The notes under the pieces were generated by a model. That model ran no database searches, was not told the DNA's origin, and worked only from the letters and a program-made list of their open reading frames with translations. Both the position numbers and the translations under genes were made by a program. Positions 1 through 9,681 of a DNA stretch of 64,000 nt are shown here, in pieces; positions within the stretch are counted from its first letter, which is position 1; each line of letters opens with the position of its first letter. Source of the stretch: Anthonomus grandis grandis (Eukaryota; Arthropoda; Insecta; Coleoptera; Curculionidae); NCBI RefSeq assembly GCF_022605725.1, contig NC_065546.1:32670227-32734226 (forward strand). The letters are read 5' to 3'.

Positions 1-1317
1 TTTTCTTCAATATCATCTCTGTCATCTGGGTTTCCATTTTCCACCTCTTGGTCCAAAATATATAGGTTTCGATCCCCAGGGTCAGGTCTATCGGTGACGA
101 AGCTAGGCATAAAGTCAACTTCTGAAAAAATGTTACGATCAAACGGGAATATGCCTGTTTTCCGAAATACATTTGTAATTGTAGATGGTGTCATAGCTTT
201 CTGATAAGCTATTCCAATAAAAGATGCTAATTCATAAATAGTAACGGGAATCCCAGGATTTCTCAGCATCCAAGAATCAATAGAGGCATTATAATATTCT
301 TTAAACGGCTTCATTATACCAACATCTAATGGTTGGGTTTTCTGCGTTGTATGGGGTGGAAGGGTTAAAATATTAACACCGTTTTCCTTTGCAATATCAA
401 TAGCTCTGATTGTCAGGTGCGATTCGTGGTTGTCCATAATCAATATGGATGGATTCTCTTTTGAAGATGAGCTATGCTTGACAAAATGAAGCATCACCTC
501 GCTAAAGAGATCTGAATTCATCCAGCCACTGGACGTTGCCAAGCCCAAAGAGCCTGGTGGAGCTCCATTAAGCATATGCGGTTTAAAATGCACTCTGGGA
601 AATATTAAAGCTGGCGATAGACTTTGCCCACTTGCACTTACGATACAACATGTAGTAACTAATGTTCCCTTTTCTCCACTGGTTACTTTGGACAAGCATC
701 TTATACCCTTGGGTGCCAAGACTCTTTGAGGTTTTTGCATGGTAGTAGTGGAAGTTTCGTCCAAATTAAAGATTCGCCTCCCATCGGCAAACCGTGGATC
801 TCTTTGCAAAATATTATAAAGATTATCAAAAAATTTTCCCATATTTGATCGGTTAAAAGAGGTTGCTCTGGCTAGACTACAACGCTCTGGGCATCTTAGC
901 GTCAAGGTTGGATGTCTTTGGCGAAAAGAACGCAGCCATTCTATTCCAGCTAACTCCTGTTTTGACCATGAAGCAGGCATTTTTATACAATTTTTTTTTG
1001 CCATTTGGTAAGCAATATTACGACAATCTTCATTTGTTACGCCGTAAAAAGCATAAGCACATTCATATATGTATTCCACTAACGACTTTTCTTGCTCCAC
1101 TGTAAATACTTTGTTAACCTCATAGTTTGGGAGTAAGTCGAACATCGTCTCCTAACTGTTGCTGCTTCATGAAGTATCTCCGAAGTGTTGGATAGGGAAT
1201 AGATTTCCTTCTAGAGGCTTCTCGCAGGCTAATTCCCGTATTCTTGAGAGCAAGAGCGTCAGCCATTTGTGCCTCAGTGTGCTTTCCGATTTTACGTTCT
1301 CGTTTTTTGCGAGCCAT
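1..1317 (-). pseudogene. pogo-like transposase (HTH_psq + DDE_1), partial, frameshifted
   Basis: The start is the ATG at 1315-1317. The first about 65 residues are a basic start (MARKKRERKIGKH) and a psq/CENP-B type helix-turn-helix that would bind the element ends. The frame then shifts once near 1140. From there an open frame runs off the window edge. It holds the CENP-B-like DNA-binding region and a DDE_1 nuclease: first Asp in FNLDETST (about 755-780), second in LIMDNHESH (about 417-445), third in TQPLDV (about 323-340). All three catalytic acids are kept, so decay looks recent. Family length is usually 450-600 residues. The C-terminus is outside the window. Confidence 0.85.
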
Positions 1318-1835
1318 GATGCTAAAAGTCAATTTTTTTATAAATATCATTTTATAGATAATACGGTCCACAGTGAACCGATTCACTGTGTACCGGTTCA
1401 CTGTATAAATTTGCTACTATCCAATAAAAAAAATTAATAACAAAATAGCAATAATGAAAAACAAAAGAATTATTATTTATAAGTTGGCTAAAAAGAATCA
1501 ACAATAGATGACACTATCAAACATTTCAAAATATTTGAGCAAACACCCCAAAAACATTGGGTAAATGAACAAACGAAATTTAGTTTGCTTACCTGAAAAC
1601 ACACAATTGCACGTGGCGCGTTTAAAATAATACTGATCGACGCATAGAGTAATTAAAAGTATGTAAAAGTATTTAATATTCATTTCTCTATGAATCGACG
1701 AGAATCGACTAGCATAGGTTAGAGATGCTTTAAGCGGTCCCCACCACACACACTAACGACCGTTAGTAAACGTAGTTGCGCCAAATTTGAAAATGGTTCT
1801 CTGTGTACTGTGGTTCACTGTTGGACAGTTTACCC
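1..1835 (-). mobile_element. pogo/Tigger-like DNA transposon 1, cut by window edge
   Basis: This is the 5' part of a pogo-superfamily element read on the minus strand; the other end lies beyond base 1. The right end is placed at 1835, where GTTTACCC meets a TA (1836-1837), the target dinucleotide of this superfamily. Copies of GGTTCACTGT or its complement lie at 1371-1380, 1383-1390, 1395-1404 and 1812-1821, probably transposase-binding repeats. The interval 1320-1800 is noncoding leader. The end placement is inferred because the partner terminus is not visible. Confidence 0.75.
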
Positions 1836-1849
1836 TATGCTCCGTGAGA

Positions 1850-2305
1850 AAACTCACCAGTATAAAAATAATCCAAAATAAGGCACAAGCACTTAAAACA
1901 AATAATATTTACGCATGCTACTTTCACTTCAAAAGTCGAATGCGTTTTAAAAAGATCTTTTAAGCAAAGTTTGGATCTCAGGGCTCTTAGACTGGATGTT
2001 TATGAGATCGAACCTCAAGTATCGAATTACTCTTGTATGGCTTGTCCATAAATTCTTTCTTAATTTTAATAGTTATTGCGGCGTTAAAGAAATGGGACGA
2101 AGTGTTTAGTCTAGTTTAATATTTTTTTCAAAGGAAAAAAAAATTTACATCTTACAGATCTAGTTAATTTGAAAAAAAATAATAATATAATTGAGTGTCA
2201 TCCGCATAAAAGTGGTAGTTACAAAATTTAAGGTCATTAATAAAGTCGGATGTATAGATCGTACATAGCAGTGATCCTAATATACTTTCCTGCGGCCTTC
2301 TGTTA
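1850..2305 (-). mobile_element. LINE reverse-transcriptase fragment
   Basis: Reading the minus strand from about 2300 to 2180 gives GSILGSLLCTIY followed by FYADDTQLYY, the conserved QGSxLGPLLF and YADD motifs of a non-LTR reverse transcriptase. The Asp-Asp pair of the active site is present. Bases 1850-2170 probably hold the decayed C-terminal region. Both ends are truncated; clade CR1/Jockey-like at best. Confidence 0.65.
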
Positions 2306-3200
2306 GCGTGTAATGGTTTAGAGAATACTTTTTACTGCTTTATTTTGATTGCAACTTATTTCTTTGCATTTCTTTTTCTTTGCAACTTACTCTATACGTA
2401 TTGACTCGTGTTTCCCGAACAGGGTATTAGGTAATGCAAGTTTGGCTCAGTGAGACTAACTATACAATAAGTAATGTGGTTCTTGATTTAGTTGATGTGC
2501 ACAACGCTTTATAATACCAATCGTTGGGTTATTGTTTAACTTAATAGTTTCGCTTAACTAAATAGCTTGTTTACGTAATTTCAAAATTACGTAAACTAAA
2601 TCTCAAAATTAATTAATGATTTAAAATATTTGATATTCATATATTTTCTCTCATTTATTTACATTAAGATCACACCTTTAATTTTAAAGAGGTAACCTTT
2701 GAATTTTTTGTTATCTTTTAAAATAGTTTGTCAAACTATTAATAAACCGTCAAATCAGATAAAAAAAGTATTTAAAGTATTTTCGAATTATGAAGAAGTT
2801 TTGATGGTATTACATAGCTGAAGACAAGTAAACGGTAGATATAACTACCAAAACGTTGGTTCAAATAAGGTATTTTTTTAAAAGTAGGTCTTCTTGTTGT
2901 TTTTATCGTTTTTTAATTTTAATATTCATCACAAAGTTAGGTAGGATATTGAAAAAAAGAAACGAGCTCAGAGATTAAACTTCAGCTCCTAGGTATATAA
3001 AAAATCTATTATACCTCAAGTAAATTATTGTATTTAAAACTTATTGAACTTAAATTAAATCAAGTATATCGAACGGTATCATTTACAGATTTGAGTTCAT
3101 ATTTCTTTTAAATACGTGAATAAGTCTATTTTCTTCATCTTTTTAATTTTTTGAACGTGTGAGATAAAAATTTTTAAATTGATTCTTGCTATAAGTGACG
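2306..3200. other. intergenic, no gene seen
   Basis: AT-rich sequence with no reading frame that resembles a known protein. A 28 bp palindrome lies at 2569-2596 (13 bp arms GTTTACGTAATTT with a 2 bp spacer). Confidence 0.6.
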
Positions 3201-3335
3201 TAGGGGAGGATGGGGCAAGTGAGACACCTTAAGGCTCTGCGGCGTATAACTTACTAAGTTTTAGAAATAAAAAAACTTTCATCGTTTGTAACACAAGCTT
3301 AATTGGTTTCAAACTAACATAACCTTAAAAATAAA

Positions 3336-5239
3336 CTAAACATTAACTCTTTGGAAAAATATCAAACTTAAAACAAATATAGGGGTAAGTGAGTCACCCA
3401 CATGGGGCAAGTGAGTCCGAATGCTAATTAATAAACGACAATCATCACAAACATAATTATTAGTACCTGGCTCATTACCGGAACAATCCTCATGTAACCA
3501 GGCACCACATTGCATGCACATTATCCATTCTTCATAACAAGTGTCTTCGTAGGTCTCATGACAGTAAATGCATAATGTGTTTTTCTCTTCGTCCGGCATT
3601 GTTTTTATGTTGTGTTGTTTCTCTTCTGCTCTTGACGTGGCAGTTTGCTTCTTTTGCTTAGAAATTCCATCTTTTAATTTTTTTCCATTACTAGTACTTG
3701 TCCCTGCTTTGTCGTCTAGTTTCTTTTTTACTTGCTTAGCTTTCACTGGTTTTAATTTTTCTTATAATTGATCTTTGTAAGGAGAACTGGTTATTAGTTT
3801 AGATCCTTCTATGCGCCTAGATTTGGATTTGGCATTTTCTTTCTTTTGAGAGGGTTTTGGAACTGGGCTTAAAGTTGAAACTGAAACATAACTACATGAT
3901 GGTTGCTCTTGTTCAAAATTGTTTACTAGTAAAGAACTAGTTTTTAGTTAGTTTAGAAGTACTCTGGATATCATCTTTTCTCAACAAGACTTCATCACTT
4001 ATTACGGGACCCTCGACCGGATTAATGTTTTCTGTCCTACATTCCTTTTGAAGAATGTTCTCGGCTGGCGCAAAGTCACTGTCTTGAAACACATCTGAAT
4101 TATATGGGTAGATTCCTGTTTTTTCAAAATCCTTAATAATATTTATTGGTGTAAAAGCCTTAATAAGCGCATTTTTAATAATAGGAGCCATATCATATTC
4201 TGTGATCCTAGAGCCTGGATGATTTGTAAGCCAGTGATCCATTTCTCCTGCCAGATAGGTTTTAAAGGGTCCAAAGACACTTACGTCCAGCGGTTGCAAC
4301 TTATTTGATGTGTGAGGAGGTAAGGTTATAATAGAAACTCCTGATTTTCTAGCCAGGTTTACTAAATTAATGAACTTATGACTTGAATGTCCATCTGGTA
4401 TCAGTAGACTTGGACAATCTGTTGTTGTTTTGGTCCAGCCTATAAAATAATTTAAAAAAATTGTTAAATAGGTCAGCATCCATCCAGCCTGATGGAGCAG
4501 GAAATCCTTCGGCTCCAGAAAATGAACCGCTCAAAAAACCAGGATTCATTCTAACAATAAACGTACCTGTAGCGCTGACACAAGCTAATAAAGTTGTATT
4601 TTTTTCTCTCTCTAAAGAAGTTAATCTTCCCGCTTGCTTTCTTCCCTTTTTAGCTACAATTTTTCCCGGTTTTTGAAGGCAGGTAATCCCCGTCTCATCA
4701 CAGTTAAAAATCCGATGCGGCGGAAAATTAAACTTGTCCAAGGTTTTTATTAAGTTTTGAAAAAAATCATTAACCCTAGATTTGGAAAATCCTGCTACTC
4801 TTGCAATGCTGGTTGCTTCAGGTCTTCGAATGGAGAGGATTTTCTGACGATTTAAAAATGAGCTCACCCAGTCTTTTCCTGCAAGTTTTCGATCTTTATT
4901 AAAAGGATGACTTATTTGATTGGCTTCAGCAAATTGAAATGCAATCCTCCGAAGATCTGCGGTCGAAAGTCCATTAAACAGTTTTTCCAACAAAATTATG
5001 TGTTCACATAATTCCTTTTCAATTTTTTCAGTGAATACGGGTTTGAACCTGCCGGGGTTTACAAGTGGAGTGAGCTGTCGACGCTTTAATCGTGATTGTA
5101 AGGTGGTTCTCGGAATACTAAAAACCACACTAGCTTTTTTAATTGACATATCTTTATTTGGAATCGCTTCTAAGGCACCACGAATGGCATCTTCTGAGGA
5201 TGATCCTTTTTGGGTTTTGCGCACGTAGTTACGAACCAT
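3336..5239 (-). pseudogene. pogo-like transposase with C-terminal PHD-like zinc finger
   Basis: The start at 5239 (MVRNYVRKTQKG) opens a psq-type HTH (about residues 1-60), a CENP-B-like DNA-binding part, then the DDE_1 nuclease: FNCDETG, LIPDGHSSH and KLQPLDV carry the three acids. A frameshift in an A-rich run near 4450 breaks the nuclease, and more frame changes follow between 3940 and 3746. The last part (3336-3746) has the Cys/His spacing of a PHD-like finger: CIYC, CMQC, WLHEDC and CDDC. Jerky/pogo transposases with a terminal PHD-like finger are known in insects. The protein is inactive as written. Confidence 0.85.
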
Positions 5240-5446
5240 TTTTCCTCTGCAATATATAAAATATATTTATAAGAACTTTTTATACTACAGTGGGGTAAGT
5301 GAGTCAGGCATGACTTCACTTACCCCAATCGTTCTTAAAATATAAAAATTTAAATTTTGAAAAGACAGATAAATGTGGCAACATTCTAAGCATAACGCGG
5401 TAATAAGCAAATATAAGGTTATGGTATGCACTTTATACGGTATTAA

Positions 5447-7541
5447 CCTTCCGGAGCTCGCGCTAAGTATTTTGGAAAGGACGCTCGCATGCGGACTCAG
5501 AGTCCGCAGCCTTCAAATGTGCATATTTCTAAAAATTATTGGCAATAAAAGTAAATTTTTATTTATTTTAAGATTTTGTTCATCGAATCGGTCTATTTTT
5601 TTTCTATCGCAGTATGAGCAATGTCCACGTTGTCCTGCTGGTAGGGGCTCAGGTGTAGGTGTTTCCAGTCCGAAAAGTTCTTTTATTCTCAACTGCGTAG
5701 CCTTAGGAATAGTTTGCGTCATTCGACGGCGAATATAGCCCTCCACTAATTGAAATGACAAAGACCGCAAAAAATTTCTTCGTCGTATACTTTCATTATT
5801 ATTCATTGAATGAACAACAAAAGAGTTTATTCCCGATACATTGAGTAACGAATAGAACACAACCATGGGCCATCTTCTTGTATTACGTGCACAGTTATAA
5901 GACGCACATAGCTTGTCCACACAGTCAACACCTCCTTTAGATGAATTGTAGTCCAATATCATATCTGGTTTTCCAGTAGAAGCATCTATTTTATCGTCAA
6001 AATGCATACTTGATAAAAGTAGCACGTTTTTTTCTTTTTTGGTGTATATGATACTAAAGTACAGTCATGACGAAAGGCGAACATGGACGATAAAAGTGGA
6101 CGACCCAAAGGATTCGAAAATTCAGGTGGCAATTCCCTTTTGTTTTTTCTAACTGTGCCTAATAAAGTTAGCTTGAAATCGGACTGAAGGGAATTGAGTA
6201 GCTCCATACTGGTAAACCAGTTGTCAACTGTAATATTACGACAGGTTCCTTTTATTGATTGGCACAATCTCTGCACCACTGCAGTGGGAGAATTACTCGC
6301 TTGGAATGGACCCTCAGGCTGCTTTCCTACGTAAACCTCCATGTTACAGGTGTAGAAAGTCTTGGCGTCTACCATAGCAAATATTTTTAGCCCATATTTA
6401 TTGGGTTTGCTAGGTATATACTGCCTAAAGTTGCAACGCCCCCGAAATGCTTCTAGCTTCTCGTCTATTGTTAGCCATTCAAAAGGTGTATAGGCTGAAT
6501 CAAAGTTACCAACAACTGTATCAAACACTGTCCGAATGGCGGTTAGCTTGTCAGTCTGTTTTCGTTCGTCTCTAGTTGCCAAATCATCAAAACGTAAATG
6601 ATCTAGCAGAAATCGAAATCGACATTGGGACATCGTTAGTCGAAAAAGCTCGACGCCAGTACCATTCTGTGTCCATATTTCCTCAATACTAAGTCGATTA
6701 GATTTCAATACCCCAGATAAATAAAGCAATCCAATCAGTGCTTGTATTTCTAATATATCCGTGTCTTTTGCATCTCTTTCACGTTGGTAATTGCCTCTAC
6801 TCATGGCAATATGTCTGTTTGTATTTTCGACTATCGAATTAAGTAGTTCGTCTGTAAAAAAAAGCTTCCAAATATCAATTTCTCTTTTTAGGTCTTTCGC
6901 AGGTCTTTTTACCCCTGGAAGATGCTTTATCAAGTTCTCCGCCCTGGTTTTCACATTTCTTTTCGTCATATATTTGGCCCACTCAGTTCCATCTTTGCCA
7001 ATAAACACAGGGTAATTTCCCCTAGCGACTTCATCAGTGGCTTCCGTCTCCGAAGTTTCTTGTTCGGTATCACTATCCAAATCTTGCCTTTCTAAATAAA
7101 ATTGTCTTCTTCTCCATCATCTTCTTGGTCCTCAAAATCACTCTTTGGCTCCTCATCATCTTCTTCCAAACATTCTTGCATGAGCTTTTGCAAACGAGCC
7201 TCCTCTCGACTCCAGGAGCGCGCCATCTATGAAAGTGTACAAATAACAATAATCTCTCTTAAATTTTAATAATAAAAGCTAACACTCACCATTGCACAAC
7301 AAGTTTAACAAAAAAAAACGCATAAAAATATTTAAATTGAACGCTCGCGCGCGGACTCACGGTCCGCAGTGGCTATAATTTGGCAATAAACGAACACACC
7401 AACTCACAAATGAGTACTGACTATAGGAGAACCCGGGATAGAAAGATACTTAATATTACAGCGCTGCAGGTTGTCGATTATCGAAATTAACGACAAAATA
7501 AAATAGTTGCGGAGTGAGAGTCCGCGCGCAAGCTCCTAAAG
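5447..7541 (-). mobile_element. piggyBac transposon nested in pogo element 2
   Basis: TTAA at 5443-5446 and 7542-7545 is the target duplication expected of piggyBac. Left end CCTTCCGGAGCTCGCGC and right end (inward) CTTTAGGAGCTTGCGCG are imperfect terminal inverted repeats. Subterminal GC-rich palindromic blocks (GCGGACTCAGAGTCCGC and relatives) lie at about 5492-5510, 7349-7368 and 7509-7528. It sits upstream of the pogo transposase start at 5239, so it could separate that gene from its promoter. Confidence 0.93.
5513..7226 (-). pseudogene. piggyBac transposase, two frameshifts
   Basis: The likely start is the ATG at 7224-7226 (MARSWSREEARLQ) followed by an acidic N-terminal tail. One frameshift lies near 7090. 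The main DDE_Tnp_1_7 domain follows: TIDEKLEAFRGRC, TVDNWFTS and KGGVDCVDK hold the conserved Asp residues known from piggyBac. A second frameshift falls in the A run near 6030 (SYTPKKKK to KNVLLLSS). The C-terminus has a reduced cysteine-rich tail (CSYC). Normal length is about 590 residues. Only the two indels spoil it, so the copy looks fairly young. Confidence 0.9.
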
Positions 7542-7798
7542 TTAAGAAAATGCCTTTAAATTGGGGAAAATCCTTATTGATTTCGCTTAAAATATTATAA
7601 AACAACACGCAAAATTTTAAAAATGTTAATATTTACCTTAATTTTAGTAATTTTCAGCTAAATGCCTAAGGACACAATACGCGCTAATAGACATGTACAT
7701 ACACTACACTGATCATTGTCGTGCTATGATGCCGGTTGCTCGACATATTTCTAGAAACGCACTTGCCCCCTATGATTCACTTGCCCCACTCTCCCCTA

Positions 7799-8040
7799 AT
7801 ACCCAATAAAATATGTAACTCATAAATAGCTTGTTGTAATTCAGCCAATTAACATGCGTTTTTAAATCACTGCTTATACTTTCCTTTAATATAATAGAGT
7901 TAAGCAAGTTATACAAGCAAGTATTTAGACGCAAGACCGGCATGTTGTAAACTGTGCACATAAAGTAACTACTTTATGATGACGAACTTATTTTTGTTTA
8001 ACTCATTTGATATATGTCCTTAAAGATTAATTCCTCGATT
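7799..8040. other. intergenic, nothing recognised
   Basis: AT-rich. The short minus-strand frame here has no family resemblance. Confidence 0.5.
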
Positions 8041-8290
8041 AATTATCTCTCCAAGTGTACTACTTTTACTCTGAATACGGACTGGTTGATGGCAGATCCA
8101 AAACTTGTATCAATGAAATTACAAAGTCTTATTTTAATCACCTTTTTCATGATTTTTTAGAAGGTATTTAGGAGTCTAATTGGCATGTAGTTATTAAGTT
8201 CTGATCTACTACTTTTTTTTATAAACTGGTATTATCTTGCCAATTTTCAACTCTTCAGGAAATACTCCGAATTATTCGTTAATAATTGTT
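8041..8290 (-). mobile_element. LINE reverse-transcriptase N-terminal fragment
   Basis: Reading minus from 8275 gives FGVFPEELKIGKIIPVYKK, then NNYMPIRLLNTF and KIMKKVIKIRLCNFI. These are the fingers motifs 1-2 of CR1/Jockey-type reverse transcriptases (FPxxLKxAxIIPIYK, NNYRPISLL, KIxExxI). A stop interrupts it after LLNTF. A truncated relic only. Confidence 0.75.
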
Positions 8291-9470
8291 TTAACTTTGA
8301 GTGAAAACTCTTTTAACTCATTAAGTTTTACATGTGAAAAAGTTTAATATACATGGAAAGCAGGCTCAAAAATCCTACATTTCTCTAAAAGAATTATAAG
8401 AGACTTCAAAAGGTCTTTGAGTAGCACTCAAAAGCAATGCTATAGTTTAAACCTCGAATTCGTTATCAAATTTTAAATCCTCAATTTCAGGTTTTAGCCT
8501 TTCATAAGTCCATCTCTGGTAAAGCTTAATCTAACTCAGAAAATTATTCTTATAAAATTCTTCATATATGAAATTATTCGGAATTGCTTAAACTTTGACT
8601 GAAAACTTAATCAAAATTCCTAGAATAGTTTTTGAGTTATTATAGAAAGACCTTTATTTGTTATCAAGAAAAAGGTATCAAACATAGCTTAACCCAAATG
8701 TCTTCGGCGCTCATTGAATTTTGCTTGTAAAGGGTTATTTATGCATGGACATCAAGCTCAAGAATCTCTCTACACTTCCATCTTTGAGTTTCCGTTTATG
8801 ACTAGGACTCAAAAGCATGTTGATATGAAGTGTTTTAAATGTCAAATTTTATTCTTCAAATACAAATTTTGACCATTCTTAGGTCCACCTAATAATCGGA
8901 CTAACTCAAAAGATTCTTGAGCTACAAAAATTCTTTATATAAGAAAATGTTCGTTCGTTGCTTTAACCTGTTTGTGAATGAGGTTTTCATTAACATTCTA
9001 AGAATATTTTTTTATTTATCGTAGAAAGAAATTTAATTTTCGTGGAAAATATTTCTATAAAACTTAACTTCAACATTCAATACGGCTTTAGCTTATTAAA
9101 TTTTACTTGTAAAACGAGGTATAAGATATCTTGTTTAATACATGGAAACAATTCTGAGAAATTGCTTCACATTTTCTCGAAAGAATCATGAAAATACCTC
9201 AAAAAGTTTTAGAGTAACACTTAAAACTATATCGATATGAAGTATTTTATATATCAAATTTCTTATCAAAACTTTTAATCCTCAATTTCTTAGGTCATCC
9301 GTGATAAATGATTCTGACTCTAACTAAAAAGCCAAATTGATTCTAACTTTTTAAATTTGAATGTGAAACGGTATTTTACGCATACAATTAAGGCTCAAGA
9401 ACCCCTTATATTTCCTAAACAGAATTATAAGATACCCTCAAAAAGTATTTGAGTAGCACTCAATAGGGTC
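8291..9470. repeat. diverged tandem repeat, unit about 350-400 bp
   Basis: The same phrases recur in order: a TGAGTAGCACTCAAAAG-like block at about 8418, 8800, 9208 and 9450, and a block like AACTCAGAAAATTCTT with 'tatatgaaattattcggaattgctt' relatives between them. Spacing is roughly 385, 405 and 240 bases (the last unit shortened). The same unit occurs at 21080-21730 in a GGT intron. No coding frame. Confidence 0.75.
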
Positions 9471-9681
9471 AGTATGTTACTTCTTTAATAAACTCCATTT
9501 ACGTCGTATTCTTACCCTAAAAAAATACATTAAAAAAGTTCATAATCTTCTCTTCCTTTACTAGCAATAAATAAATAAAAAATATTTTCTTATATACCTA
9601 AAAATTGTATGTACAATTAAAAATTATTAATACATCATCTTTCTAAAGTATCAAACCGGCTATCCGGTTTTTCCACACGTA

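Larger units (their letters stand above)
3203..7796 (-). mobile_element. pogo/Tigger-like DNA transposon 2, with nested piggyBac
   Basis: The left end GGGGAGGATGGGGCAAGTGA (from 3203) is the inverted match of the right end, which reads GGGGAGAGTGGGGCAAGTGA inward from 7796. Both ends are bordered by TA (3201-3202 and 7797-7798). Further copies of GGGGYAAGTGA lie at 3382, 3404, 5292, inverted at 5312-5326 and near 7770. Without the 2.1 kb piggyBac insert the element is about 2.5 kb, normal for the family. The transposase is on the minus strand. Confidence 0.9.

Noticed and set aside
863..1105. Plus-strand open frame of 80 codons
   Set aside because: It lies exactly opposite the pogo-like transposase, whose minus-strand frame has clear motifs; a shadow frame.
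5373..5738. Plus-strand open frame of 121 codons across the piggyBac left end
   Set aside because: It spans the TTAA target and the element terminus and is opposite the transposase C-terminus; no family resemblance.
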